From Spirillospora albida (GTDB lineage: Bacteria > Actinomycetota > Actinomycetes > Streptosporangiales > Streptosporangiaceae), in contig NZ_JOFJ01000005.1 of NCBI RefSeq assembly GCF_000718255.1, forward strand, positions 310,001 through 374,000: a stretch of 64,000 nt of DNA, read 5' to 3'. Position 1 is the first letter of the stretch. Each line of letters opens with the position of its first letter. The translations under genes and the position numbers were made by a program. Under the pieces are notes generated by a model. That model had not been told where the DNA came from. It saw only the letters and a list, made by a program, of their open reading frames with translations, and ran no database searches. This document shows, piece after piece, positions 8,797 through 17,785 of the stretch.

Positions 8797-9446
8797 AGCC
8801 GGTACCCCACTCCCGGCACGGTCTCGATCACGGCGGGTTCACCGAGTTTCTTGCGCAGCGTCATCATCGTCACCCGGACCACGTTGGTGAAGGGGTCGAT
8901 GTGCTCGTCCCACGCCTTCTCCAGCAGCTGCTCGGAGCTGACGACGGCGCCGTCCGCGCTCATCAGCACCTCCAGGACGGCGAACTCCTTGCGGGTCAGC
9001 TCGACCGGGCGGCCGTCCCGCAGCACCTCGCGGCGCGCGGGGTCGAGGGTGATCCCGGCGCGCTCCAGGACGGGCGGCAGCGGCGCGGCGGCGCGCCGCC
9101 CGAGCGCCCGGACGCGGGCGATCAGCTCGGCGAACGCGAACGGCTTGGCGAGGTAGTCGTCGGCGCCGATGGACAGCCCCTCGACCCGCTCCTCCAGCTC
9201 CCCGGACGCGGTCAGCATGATGATCCGGGCGGGGTAGCGCTGCGCGACGAGCTGCTTGCAGACGTCGTCGCCGTGCACCCTGGGCAGGTCGCGGTCCAGG
9301 ACGATCACGTCGTAGGCGTTGATCCCGGCCCGCTCCAGCGCGCCCGCGCCGTCGTAGGCCACGTCCACGGCGAGCGCCTCGCGGCGCAGGCCGGTGGCGA
9401 TCGCGTCGGCGAGCACGCGCTCGTCCTCGACGACTAGTACACGCAC
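8793..9446 (-). CDS. OmpR/PhoB-family response regulator
   Basis: The protein has 217 residues from the GTG at 9446, chosen because VRVLVVEDER is the normal receiver start and CTGGGGGACG lies just upstream; a longer frame is not supported. The receiver has acidic ED at 7-8, phospho-acceptor D51 in VIVLDRDLP and the conserved lysine in DDYLAKPF. A C-terminal winged helix carries LTRKEFAVLEVLM and the terminal PGVGYRL. It is first in an operon with the histidine kinase that should phosphorylate it. Target genes cannot be told. Confidence 0.93.
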   Translation of the reverse strand: MRVLVVEDERVLADAIATGLRREALAVDVAYDGAGALERAGINAYDVIVLDRDLPRVHGDDVCKQLVAQRYPARIIMLTASGELEERVEGLSIGADDYLAKPFAFAELIARVRALGRRAAAPLPPVLERAGITLDPARREVLRDGRPVELTRKEFAVLEVLMSADGAVVSSEQLLEKAWDEHIDPFTNVVRVTMMTLRKKLGEPAVIETVPGVGYRL

Positions 9447-9682
9447 GGCGTCCCCCAGCAGTGGCAGCGCGAACCGACCTCCGGGGCGCTGTGATCCCCG
9501 GCACGTCCCATCGTCCCAGGTATGCCACGCGAGCCGTAAGACGTACGTAAACGCCTGTTCAGGAGCTCGTCGGCCGGACGACCTTACGCCCGCGCGCAAG
9601 GATCCTTGAAAATTGCAGGAGACACCTGGTTTACCTTCAGGTTAGTTCTGGGTAGGGATGGGCAGGATCCGGGAGGAGGCCC

Positions 9683-9859
9683 ATGGGCGAGTTGTCGAAC
9701 ACGATTCAGCAGCGGCTCGAAGACGCCTACGCGTCGCTGCGCAGCGCCCACGCAGACGGGGACACCTACCTGGCGGACATCCGCCAAGAGGAGATCAACG
9801 AACTGCGCCGGATCGCAGCGAACCATGACATCGGCCTACCGCCGCCCCGCTGCGACTGA
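9683..9859 (+). CDS. Small conserved-looking protein, 58 aa
   Basis: This short gene has a strong ribosome site (GGGAGGAGG, 4 nt before the ATG) and ends just before a terminator hairpin. The peptide is charged and helical (TIQQRLEDAYASLRSAHADGD, then IRQEEINELRRIAANHDIGL) with no membrane segment. It looks like a small actinobacterial helical protein, but I recognise no family. The good ribosome site and the terminator placed right after it are the reasons to call it. Confidence 0.6.
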   Translation: MGELSNTIQQRLEDAYASLRSAHADGDTYLADIRQEEINELRRIAANHDIGLPPPRCD

Positions 9860-9877
9860 GCAGAAGCACCCCGCGAG

Positions 9878-9909
9878 GAGAGCCCGAGACGATCGCGTCC
9901 CGGGCTCTC
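9878..9909. terminator. Bidirectional terminator hairpin
   Basis: GAGAGCCCG at 9878-9886 pairs with CGGGCTCTC at 9901-9909 around a 14-nt loop. It sits between the stops of the 58-aa gene and the convergent IMPase gene and can serve both. Confidence 0.75.
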
Positions 9910-9922
9910 GTCCTTTCCGGGA

Positions 9923-10732
9923 TCAGTCCCGGAGGGGGTCGAGCGGGGCGAGCAGGTCGTGCAGCGCCTCGAACGTCCCCTCCCCCGCCGCGATGGTCAG
10001 CTCGGAGCCGGGCGCGGCGCCGTGCAGCCCCTCGACGCGCCCGCCCGCCTCCTGGACGATGAGCGCCCCGGCGGCGATGTCCCACGCCTGGACGCCGCGC
10101 TCGTAGTAGGCGTCGAGCCGTCCGGCGGCGACGGAGCAGAGGTCCACGCAGCACGTGCCGCCGCGGCGGATGTCGCGGACGTTCGGCAGCACGCCGGTGA
10201 GCACCTGCGCCTGGGTCGCCCGCCGGTCCGCCGCGTACCCGAACCCCGTCGCGACCAGCGCGCTCGCCAGCGGAACCCGCGCGTTCACGCGCAGCTCGCG
10301 GGTGCCGCCCGCCGCGTGCAGGAGGGCGCCGCCGCCCCGCGCCGCCGTGTACGTCTCGCCGCGCCGCGGCATCTCGACCGCGCCCGCGACGGCCGTGCCG
10401 TCCACCTCCGCGGCGATCGAGACCGCCCAGTCGGGCAGGTCGTAGAGGTAGTTGACGGTCCCGTCGATGGGGTCGACCACCCAGCGGACGCCGCTGCCGC
10501 CCGCCCGCGTGCCGCCCTCCTCGCCGAGGAACGCGTCGTCCGGCCGGGCCGCCCGGATCCGCTCGATGATGAGGGCCTCGGCGGCGCGGTCCATCTGCGT
10601 CACGACGTCGGTGGGGCTCGACTTCGTCTGGACGACGTCGGGTCCGCCGGCGGGCCGCTTGTCGACCAGCATCCGCCCGGCCTCCCGTGCGGTCTCGACC
10701 GCGAGCGCGAGCAGCTCGTCCGGCAGGCTCAT
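9923..10732 (-). CDS. Inositol monophosphatase family protein
   Basis: This is a 269-residue IMPase-fold phosphatase that removes phosphate from inositol phosphate or related sugar phosphates, Mg-dependent. The metal and substrate motifs are complete: the acidic site in FLGEEGG, WVVDPIDGTVNY (the DPxDGT box) and QAWDIAAGALIVQEAGG near the C-terminus. The start ATG 10732 overlaps the hemH stop by 4 nt, so it is co-translated with hemH. The upstream extension of the frame lies in hemH and is discarded. In actinobacteria such enzymes feed inositol for mycothiol and phosphatidylinositol; the exact substrate here is inferred only. Confidence 0.9.
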   Translation of the reverse strand: MSLPDELLALAVETAREAGRMLVDKRPAGGPDVVQTKSSPTDVVTQMDRAAEALIIERIRAARPDDAFLGEEGGTRAGGSGVRWVVDPIDGTVNYLYDLPDWAVSIAAEVDGTAVAGAVEMPRRGETYTAARGGGALLHAAGGTRELRVNARVPLASALVATGFGYAADRRATQAQVLTGVLPNVRDIRRGGTCCVDLCSVAAGRLDAYYERGVQAWDIAAGALIVQEAGGRVEGLHGAAPGSELTIAAGEGTFEALHDLLAPLDPLRD

Positions 10733-11637
10733 GCGGTGCTCTCCTCGATCAGCAGCCGCGGGAGGGCGGCGAAGCGGGGGTCGGGCCCGGGGGTGGCGGC
10801 GCGCGCGAACGCCATGCCGAGCTCGGCGGCGCGCGCGGCGGCCTCCACGTCGAGGTCGTACTTGACCTCCATGTGGTCGGACACGAACCCGATCGGCACG
10901 AGCGCGGCCGCGCGGGCGCCCTTCGCGTGCAGCGCGTCGAGATGGTCGAGGACGTCCGGTTCCAGCCACGGCTGGTCCGGGGCTCCGCTGCGGCTCTGGT
11001 AGACGAGGTCCCAGGGCCGTCCGGGCGCGGCCCTCTCGGCGACCGTCGCCGCGGCCTTCTCCAGCTCCGCGACGTACCGCTCCTGGTTCGGCTGGGACAG
11101 CGGGACGCTGTGCGCGGTGAACACCAGGCGGGCGTCGGACGGGAGACCGTCCAGGGCCTCGCGGGCCGCGTCCGCGAACGGGTCGAGGAAACCCGGCCGG
11201 TCCCAGTAGGCGGGGAGCTTCTCGATCTCGGGCGCGCCGGGGACCTCCTCGCGCGCCTTCGCGATGTCCTCGAGGTACTGCTCGTTCGTGGAGTAGCCGC
11301 TGTAGGCGGACGTGACGAACGCGGCGGCCCGGCGGACGCCGTCCGCCTTCATCTGCCGGACGGTATCGGCCAGGTACGGCGTCCAGTTCCGGTTGCCCCA
11401 GTAGACGGGGAGGTCGACGCCGTGGGCGGCGAAGTCGGCCTCGATCGCGGTCTTGAGGTCGCGGCAGAGCTGGTTGATGGGGCTGACCCCCCCGAACAGG
11501 AAGTAGTGCTCCCCCACCTTCTCCAGCCGCTCCCGCGGGATGTTCCGGCCGCGGGTCACGTTCTCGAGGAAGGGCATCACGTCGTCCGGTCCCTCAGGCC
11601 CCCCGAACGACAGCAAGAGCAGAGCGTCGTACGCCAT
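10729..11637 (-). CDS. hemH: Ferrochelatase (coproporphyrin III type)
   Basis: The protein has 302 residues. It inserts Fe2+ into a porphyrin at the end of haem synthesis; in actinobacteria the substrate is coproporphyrin III. Hallmarks are LLLLSFGGPEGPDDV at the N-terminus, FGGVSPINQL, the metal-site histidine in VFTAHSVP, and the late motif IGFVSDHMEVKYDLD with the catalytic-type Glu. The ATG at 11637 is preferred over a TTG 12 nt upstream because family members begin just before this motif. It is co-translated with the downstream IMPase gene. No regulatory site is evident. Confidence 0.93.
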   Translation of the reverse strand: MAYDALLLLSFGGPEGPDDVMPFLENVTRGRNIPRERLEKVGEHYFLFGGVSPINQLCRDLKTAIEADFAAHGVDLPVYWGNRNWTPYLADTVRQMKADGVRRAAAFVTSAYSGYSTNEQYLEDIAKAREEVPGAPEIEKLPAYWDRPGFLDPFADAAREALDGLPSDARLVFTAHSVPLSQPNQERYVAELEKAAATVAERAAPGRPWDLVYQSRSGAPDQPWLEPDVLDHLDALHAKGARAAALVPIGFVSDHMEVKYDLDVEAAARAAELGMAFARAATPGPDPRFAALPRLLIEESTA

Positions 11638-11768
11638 GCCCCCATCCAACCAGCCGCCCCCGGACGCCCGTGCAGGCGGGCGGTGTCATCCGAGGGAACG
11701 GCTTCCGGCCCGGCGGAGGCGCACCGGCCGGCGTCCGCCACTCCGGCGCGCTCCGTCGCGGACGCCGG

Positions 11769-13097
11769 TCAGTTGTACCTGGCCTCGTAGGCGCGGGCGA
11801 GGTTGAGGACCTTCTGGACGTACCAGTCGGCGTGGTTGTAGTGCCAGACCGCGCGGTAGAGCTGCTTGCCGCCCCGGCCCGCGCCGTTGGCGCACAGGTA
11901 GCGGGCGGCGCCGGGGATCGCGTCGTAGGGGTTCATGATGTCGGCCTTGCCGTCGCGGTCGCCGTCCACGCCGTACGCCTTCCACGTCGCTGGCATGAAC
12001 TGCATCGGCCCGAGGGCGCCGGCGCTGGACGGGCCGGTGTTGCGGCCGTGGTCGCTCTCCACCTGGCCGATCGCGGCGAGGACCGTCCAGGACAGCCCGG
12101 GGCAGGTGGTCGCGGCCTGCTTGTAGAGGTCGAGGTAGCCGCCCGAGCGGCCGGGCGCCTGATACTTGCCCTCGTGCAGGTTCACGACGTTCGCGCCGGG
12201 GCCGAGGATCTTGGTCACCGCGGCGACGACCTTGCCGGGGCTGACGCCGGGCGCGTTGACCAGCACCGCGACGTTCGGGACGAGACCCATCTCGCCGCCG
12301 GCCTTCGCGCCGACCAGGAGGTCGATGCCGGGCAGGCCGAGGTCGCCGGAGCCGCCCATCGTGAGCTGCGGCATCGTCCGCCCGACGATCGGGTACCGCG
12401 TGCCCTGGGCGAGCTGGAGCTGCTCGGCCGCGGCGGGGGACACCACGAACCGGTCGCCCGCGAGCCCCGCCCACAGCTCGGTCTTCTTGGCGGTGCCGGG
12501 GGGCGTCCAGGAGCGGAACGCCGACGGGTCGACCGCCAGCGCGTTCACCTGGCGGCCCTGGAGCTGGACGGCGCCGCCCGCGACGGCGATCACGTCCCGG
12601 ACCCGCTTGAGCCTCCGGATGCGCTCGATCTTGGCGGCGGGCAGGGCGCCCGATCCCCCCACCGCGAGGACGTCGGGCGGGACGACGCGCCGCAGCGGGG
12701 CGATCTGCCGCCCGGGGTCGGTGATGGTGACCGGCCCGCCGGGGGCGGGGCCCGTCGGCGGCGCGGCGCCGGGGTCGGCGGCGGGCGCCGCGGGCCGCTC
12801 CTGCGCGCTCAGCGCCGCGTAGACGCCGCCGGACATGCTGGCGGCGGTCAGGACCGCGATCCCGACGACGGCGAGCGGCAGCGCGCGCTGCGCCGCGCCG
12901 GCGCCCTGCGGACGTCCGCCGCCCTGTGGCCGTCCGCCGCGTTTGCGGAGCCTGCGCTGCTTCTTCTCCTTGGGCGTGGTCGGGGGGCGGCGCGGCGCCG
13001 GCCGCGAGGCCTCGGCCGCCATCGCGGCGCGGATCGCCCGGCCGTCGGGCGACCCGCTGTCGGACGGGCGCGGTGCTGAAGGTGAGGCCACAACCAT
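11769..13097 (-). CDS. Membrane-anchored lytic transglycosylase (SLT-like)
   Basis: The protein has about 442 residues. A basic, Pro-rich N-terminus (KEKKQRRLRKRGGRPQ) precedes one membrane helix (about residues 70-95). Then comes a Pro-rich linker and a region of about 170 residues that looks like a beta-rich extracellular fold (VIAVAGGAVQLQGRQVNALAVDPSAFRSW), recalling the outer domain of MacB/FtsX permeases. The C-terminal lysozyme-like domain has IGQVESDHGRNTGPSSAGALGPMQFMPATW, with the catalytic Glu in VESDHG, and ends with AARYLCANG and YNHADWYV. It should cleave peptidoglycan glycan strands at the cell surface. The start could be the ATG at 13097 or the GTG at 13091. Confidence 0.85.
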   Translation of the reverse strand: MVVASPSAPRPSDSGSPDGRAIRAAMAAEASRPAPRRPPTTPKEKKQRRLRKRGGRPQGGGRPQGAGAAQRALPLAVVGIAVLTAASMSGGVYAALSAQERPAAPAADPGAAPPTGPAPGGPVTITDPGRQIAPLRRVVPPDVLAVGGSGALPAAKIERIRRLKRVRDVIAVAGGAVQLQGRQVNALAVDPSAFRSWTPPGTAKKTELWAGLAGDRFVVSPAAAEQLQLAQGTRYPIVGRTMPQLTMGGSGDLGLPGIDLLVGAKAGGEMGLVPNVAVLVNAPGVSPGKVVAAVTKILGPGANVVNLHEGKYQAPGRSGGYLDLYKQAATTCPGLSWTVLAAIGQVESDHGRNTGPSSAGALGPMQFMPATWKAYGVDGDRDGKADIMNPYDAIPGAARYLCANGAGRGGKQLYRAVWHYNHADWYVQKVLNLARAYEARYN

Positions 13098-13227
13098 TCC
13101 CAACGAGTGTCGCTACGGGTCGGTTACCCGTCTTTGCAGTGCTTTCTCCCAGGTACCGTGATCATGGGCCTGACATCGGATGACGTCCTCGGGGAGCGGC
13201 CCGCCCCGGGGGTGTGGGGAGGGTCCG

Positions 13228-14442
13228 GTGCCCAGTGCGTACCGGGAGCTGCTGACGGTGCCGGGTGCCCGGTCGTTCGTCGCCGCGGGCTTCGTCGGAC
13301 GGATGCCGATGTCCATGGTGGGGATCGGCATCGTCCTACTCGTGTCCGCGGTTACCGGATCGTACGGTATCGCCGGTGCCGTCACCGCGACGATGTCCCT
13401 CGCCTTCGCGGCCGGCGCCCCGCTCTCGGCGCGGCTCGCCGACCGGCACGGGCAGCGCCGGGTGCTCCTCCCGCTGACCCTCGCCAACGCGGCGAGCTTC
13501 GCGCTGTTCATCGGCCTCGCGTACGCGGAACTGCCGACCTGGACGCTGTTCCCCACCGCCGCGGCCGCCGGGGTCACGTCGGTGTCGCTGGGCGCGTGGG
13601 TGCGGGCGCGGTGGTCCTACGTCCTGCGGGAGGCCCCGCAGCGGCTGCACACCGCGTTCTCGTTCGAGTCCGTGGTGGACGAGGCGATCTTCGTGGCGGG
13701 CCCGATGCTGGTGACGGTGCTGGCCACCGCCGTGCATCCGGCCGCCGGCCTCGCCGCCGCCGCGCTCTGCACGCTGGCCGGCTCCCTCGCGCTCGCCGCG
13801 CAGCCGGGCACCGAGCCGCCGCCGAACCCGCATCCGCCGGGGACGCGGGCCGGGAGCGTGGCCCGCAACCCGGGCATCGCGGTGCTGACACCGGTGTTCC
13901 TGATGCTCGGCATGGTGTTCGGCGCGATCGACGTCGGCGGCGTCGCGTTCGCCGAGGAGGAGGGGCGCAAGGCGCTCGCCGGGGTGCTGCTCGGCTGCTA
14001 CGCGCTCGGCAGCGGCGCGGCGGCGCTCTGGTACGGGGCGCGGAACTGGCGGCGGCCCCTGTCCCGGCGGTTCCTGGCGGGGCTCGTCCTGCTGACGGCG
14101 GGGCTGGTCCCGCCCGTGCTGGTCGGGAACCTGTACCTGATGATGGCCGTGGTGTTCTTCTCCGGCCTGGCGATCTCCCCGACCATCATCCCGGGCTACG
14201 GGCTCGTGGAGCGGCTCGTCCCGCCGCGGCAGCTGACGGAGGGGCTCGCGCTGGTCTCCACGTCCGTCGGGATCGGGGTGGCGTTCGGCTCGTCCCTGTC
14301 CGGGCGGGTCGTGGACGGGTTCGGGGCGCGGGCCGCGTTCCTCGTCCCGCTGGGGTGCGCGGTGGTGGCGGCGGTGATCGGGATCGCCGGATCGCGGGCC
14401 ATCCGCAAACATGAACTTCCCTCACATTCAATCGCCCAGTAG
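13228..14442 (+). CDS. MFS transporter
   Basis: The protein has 404 residues from the GTG at 13228, preceded by GGGGAGGG. About 12 hydrophobic helices are visible, with the cytoplasmic-loop motif ARLADRHGQRRVLLPLT near residues 70-88 that marks major facilitator exporters. The central loop after helix 6 is Pro-rich (TEPPPNPHPPGTR). It is divergent from the transglycosylase gene, and its stop is only 9 bp before the oxidase gene, so the latter may be co-transcribed. The substrate is unknown; drug or metabolite efflux is typical for this class. Confidence 0.88.
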   Translation: MPSAYRELLTVPGARSFVAAGFVGRMPMSMVGIGIVLLVSAVTGSYGIAGAVTATMSLAFAAGAPLSARLADRHGQRRVLLPLTLANAASFALFIGLAYAELPTWTLFPTAAAAGVTSVSLGAWVRARWSYVLREAPQRLHTAFSFESVVDEAIFVAGPMLVTVLATAVHPAAGLAAAALCTLAGSLALAAQPGTEPPPNPHPPGTRAGSVARNPGIAVLTPVFLMLGMVFGAIDVGGVAFAEEEGRKALAGVLLGCYALGSGAAALWYGARNWRRPLSRRFLAGLVLLTAGLVPPVLVGNLYLMMAVVFFSGLAISPTIIPGYGLVERLVPPRQLTEGLALVSTSVGIGVAFGSSLSGRVVDGFGARAAFLVPLGCAVVAAVIGIAGSRAIRKHELPSHSIAQ

Positions 14443-14451
14443 AGTCCTGAC

Positions 14452-15762
14452 ATGTCCCTCGTGACCAACGAACCATGGCGTAACTGGGCAGGAAACCAGC
14501 AGGCCACTCCGCAACGCGTCACCATCCCCCGCGGCACCGACGAGGTCGCCGCCGCCGTCCGCGCGGCCGCCGAAGAGGGCCGGACCGTCCGCATGACCGG
14601 CACCGGCCACTCGTTCACCGGCGCCGCCGTCGCCGAGGGCGTCCTGCTGCGCCCCACCGGGATGACCGCCGTCCGCTCCGTGGACACCTCCACCGGCCTC
14701 GTCACCGTCGAGGCGGGCCTCCCCCTGCACCGCCTCAACCGGCTCTTGGACGAGCACGGCCTCGCCCTCGCCAACATGGGCGACATCCAGGAGCAGACCG
14801 TCGCCGGCGCCCTCCAGACCGCCACGCACGGCACCGGACGCGACGCCGCCGGGCTCGCCTCCCAGGTCGCCGCCCTGGAACTCGTCCTCGCCGACGGCAC
14901 GGTCACGACCTGCTCGCCGGACGAGCGCCCCGACCTGTTCCACGCCGCCCTCGCCGGCCTCGGCGCCCTGGGCATCGTCACCGCCATCACATGGAAGACC
15001 GTCCCGGCGTTCCTCCTGCGCGCGCAGGAGGAACCCATGAAATGGGACGAGGTCCTCGGCCGCATCGACGAGTTCGACGAGGCGAACGAGCACTTCGAGT
15101 TCTACTGGTTCCCGCACACCGAGGGCTGCCTCACCAAGCGCAACAACCGCGCGGAGGGGCCCGCCCAGCCGCTCCCCCGGTTCAAGCACTGGATGGACGA
15201 CCGGTTCCTGTCCAACACGGTGTTCGGGGCCATCAACCGGCTCACCCACGCCGCGCCCGCCGTGACCCCGTTCGTGAACGGCATCTCCGCGCGGGCCCTC
15301 GGCGCCCGCACCTACACCGACACGTCCCACAAGGTGTTCACCAGCGAGCGGACGGTCCGGTTCAAGGAGCAGGAGTACGCGATCCCGCGCGAGCGGCTCG
15401 TCCCCGCGCTGCGCGAGCTCCGGTCCCTGTTCGACCGCCGCGGCTGGCGGATCAGCTTCCCCATCGAGGTCCGCCTGCTGCCCGCCGAGGACGCGTGGCT
15501 GTCCATGGCCCACGGTCGCCGCAGCGCGTTCATCGCCGTCCACGTCTTCAACCGCGACCCCCACGACGACTACTTCCGCGGCGTGGAGGACCTCCTCACG
15601 GCCCTCGACGGCCGCCCGCACTGGGGCAAGCTCCACACCCGGGACGCGTCCTATCTGGAGAAGGTCTACCCCCGCTTCGGCGACTTCCAGGCCCTGCGCG
15701 ACGAGCTCGACCCCGGGCGCCGGTTCGCCAACCCCTACACGCGGCAGGTCTTCGGCGACTGA
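14452..15762 (+). CDS. FAD-linked aldonolactone oxidase (D-arabinono-1,4-lactone oxidase family)
   Basis: The protein has 436 residues. The FAD-binding PCMH domain (about 15-180) shows RMTGTGHSFTG with the histidine commonly used for covalent FAD, VEAGLPLHRLNRLLDEHG and GALQTATHGTG. The C-terminal ALO domain starts around 195 (EHFEFYWFPHTEGC) and ends with GKLHTRDASYLEKVYPRFGDFQALRDELDPGRRFANPY. It oxidises a sugar acid lactone or alditol to the ketone, using oxygen or a dye. The exact substrate is not deducible. The start ATG follows the MFS stop closely. Confidence 0.9.
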   Translation: MSLVTNEPWRNWAGNQQATPQRVTIPRGTDEVAAAVRAAAEEGRTVRMTGTGHSFTGAAVAEGVLLRPTGMTAVRSVDTSTGLVTVEAGLPLHRLNRLLDEHGLALANMGDIQEQTVAGALQTATHGTGRDAAGLASQVAALELVLADGTVTTCSPDERPDLFHAALAGLGALGIVTAITWKTVPAFLLRAQEEPMKWDEVLGRIDEFDEANEHFEFYWFPHTEGCLTKRNNRAEGPAQPLPRFKHWMDDRFLSNTVFGAINRLTHAAPAVTPFVNGISARALGARTYTDTSHKVFTSERTVRFKEQEYAIPRERLVPALRELRSLFDRRGWRISFPIEVRLLPAEDAWLSMAHGRRSAFIAVHVFNRDPHDDYFRGVEDLLTALDGRPHWGKLHTRDASYLEKVYPRFGDFQALRDELDPGRRFANPYTRQVFGD

Positions 15763-16051
15763 CAGTGTGGAAAAGGTTGCACAAGAATCCGGAAGGCCGC
15801 CCCCAGCGGCACCGCGATCCCGGCAAGCTGGCTCAGGTGCCCTCTTCAACCTCGTGAGGAGGGCTTCGAGAGCGGCGATGTTCGGACATGCCGGGTACGG
15901 TGCTGGCAGCAGGTGTGTCCGAAAGAGAGACTCGGGAACCCGGGGGAAAGGGCACGCATGCGCCCTCGGCGGGCATCGGACGATCGGCCGGACCGGCCAC
16001 ACGGTCGTCCGGCGCCCTCCGTGCCGTCAGGACAGGGCAGGAAGGACACGC

Positions 16052-17785
16052 ATGCAGGAGCTGCGCCTCGTCGCGGTCAGCGAGGACGGAACGTACCTCG
16101 TCCTGGCGACCGCGGGCCGGGGCACCCGGTTCACCCTGCCCGTCGACGACCGGCTGAGAGCCGCGGTCCGTGGGCACTTCTCCCGCCTCGGCCAGTTCGA
16201 GATCGAAGTGGAGAGTTCCTTGCGTCCCAAGGAGATCCAGGCCCGTATCCGGTCGGGCGAGACCGCGGAGGAGATCGCCGAATCGGCGGGTATCCCGGTC
16301 GAACGCGTCCGCTGGTTCGAGGGGCCCGTCCTGCAGGAACGCGAGTACATGGCCCAGCAGGCGCAGCGCGTCGCCGTCCGGCGGCCGGGCGAGACCACCC
16401 CCGGGCCGCCGCTCGGTGAGACCGTCGAGGAGCGCCTCGGCCGCGGCGGCGTCGATCTCGAAGAGGTCGAGTGGGACGCCTGGAAGTGCGAGGACAGCAC
16501 CTGGCGCATCCGCCTGTCCTTCTTCGACAGCGGCCGCCCGCACGCGGCCGAGTGGGTCTTCGACCCGCGCCGCCGGCACGTCTCGCCGCTGGACGAGATC
16601 GCCGCGCGCCTCACGGCCGTGGAGTGGGAGGACGACGAGTCCCTGTCCGACACCGTCACTCCGCTCGTGCCGCGCCGTCCCGCGATGAAGGTCGTCGCTG
16701 ACCCCGAACGGTCCGACACCCGGCTGCGCGTCCCGGAGCCGCAGCGTGCCCCCGAGCCGCCCCTGCGCGCACCCGAGCCCGCCCTCCGCACGCCCGAGCA
16801 CTCCCTGCGGGCGGCGGAGCCGCGCGAGTACATCATCGAGCGCGGCCGGATGGTCGACCCCCGTCCCGCGTTCCGCGACCCCGAGCCCGCCGTGCGCGAG
16901 GCCGCCCCTCCGCCTCCGCGTGCCCCCGAACCGGAGCCGGAGGCGGAGGCGGCGTGGGAGGACGAGGCTCCCGCCGCCGAGCAGGTCGACGCGGAGTCCG
17001 CCGTCGAGGCGGTCGCGCCGCGGGAGGACGTCCGTCCGCAGGAGACCGCAGAGGACGCGCCCACCGCACAGGACGCGGTCGCCGCAGAGGACGAGGAGTC
17101 CCCGGAAGAGGTCGCCGCCGAGGACGACCGGACGGCGGAGGCCGCCGCGCCCGAGCGGATCGAGCAGGCCCCCGCTCCCGCCGCCCCGGAGCCGCCCGCG
17201 GAGCCCGCCGCGGAGGAGCCCGTTGCGGAGGAGCCCCGGGCGGACGAGGCGGCCGCCGAGGCGGCGCCCGCTCAGCCCGCCGCACAGGCTCCTGAGGAGG
17301 CCCCCGCGCAGGAACGCTCCGTGCCGGAGTCGGAGGCCCCCGGCCCGGCCGCCGACGACTCCGTCGGCGAGCGCCCCGCCGACGACCCACCCGTCCGGGA
17401 GCGGCCCGTCCAGCACCGGCGCGACGAGCCCGTCTCCGCCGAGCCGGCCGCCGAGCCCCCGGCCGAGGCGGAGGAAGAGCCGCAGGAGCGTCCCGTGGAG
17501 CCCGCCGCCGCGGTGGAGCAGCCGCAGCCGGTGCCGCCGCAGCGTCCGGCGCGGCGCGAGCCCGCGCGCCCGCCCGCGAAGAAGAAGCCGACGGCCCGTC
17601 CGACGATGCCCGCCGCACCGGTCGCCGCCCCCCAGGAGAAGCCGGCGCCCGCCGCGGCGGCAGCGGCGGCCACCGAGGCGCCGGCGGCTCAGCGGCCCGC
17701 GCGCAGCCGCCGCAAGGCCAAGGGCAAGCGCGCGTCCGTCCCGTCCTGGGACGAGATCATGTTCGGCGCCCGCCGCCCGGAGTAG
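16052..17785 (+). CDS. sepH: Septation protein SepH (DUF3071)
   Basis: The protein has 577 residues. SepH binds and promotes assembly of FtsZ in actinobacteria. The DUF3071 N-terminus is clear (residues 1-205: MQELRLVAVSEDGTYLVL, the helix-turn-helix stretch RSGETAEEIAESAGIPVERVRWFEGPV, and YMAQQAQRVAVRRP). About 370 residues of Glu/Ala/Pro-rich disordered sequence follow. The end is short and basic (RSRRKAKGKRASVPSWDEIMFG), as in family members. The start ATG 16052 follows GGAAGGAC; the frame is open farther upstream but homology begins here. The last 29 nt overlap the convergent PH-domain gene. Confidence 0.92.
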   Translation: MQELRLVAVSEDGTYLVLATAGRGTRFTLPVDDRLRAAVRGHFSRLGQFEIEVESSLRPKEIQARIRSGETAEEIAESAGIPVERVRWFEGPVLQEREYMAQQAQRVAVRRPGETTPGPPLGETVEERLGRGGVDLEEVEWDAWKCEDSTWRIRLSFFDSGRPHAAEWVFDPRRRHVSPLDEIAARLTAVEWEDDESLSDTVTPLVPRRPAMKVVADPERSDTRLRVPEPQRAPEPPLRAPEPALRTPEHSLRAAEPREYIIERGRMVDPRPAFRDPEPAVREAAPPPPRAPEPEPEAEAAWEDEAPAAEQVDAESAVEAVAPREDVRPQETAEDAPTAQDAVAAEDEESPEEVAAEDDRTAEAAAPERIEQAPAPAAPEPPAEPAAEEPVAEEPRADEAAAEAAPAQPAAQAPEEAPAQERSVPESEAPGPAADDSVGERPADDPPVRERPVQHRRDEPVSAEPAAEPPAEAEEEPQERPVEPAAAVEQPQPVPPQRPARREPARPPAKKKPTARPTMPAAPVAAPQEKPAPAAAAAAATEAPAAQRPARSRRKAKGKRASVPSWDEIMFGARRPE

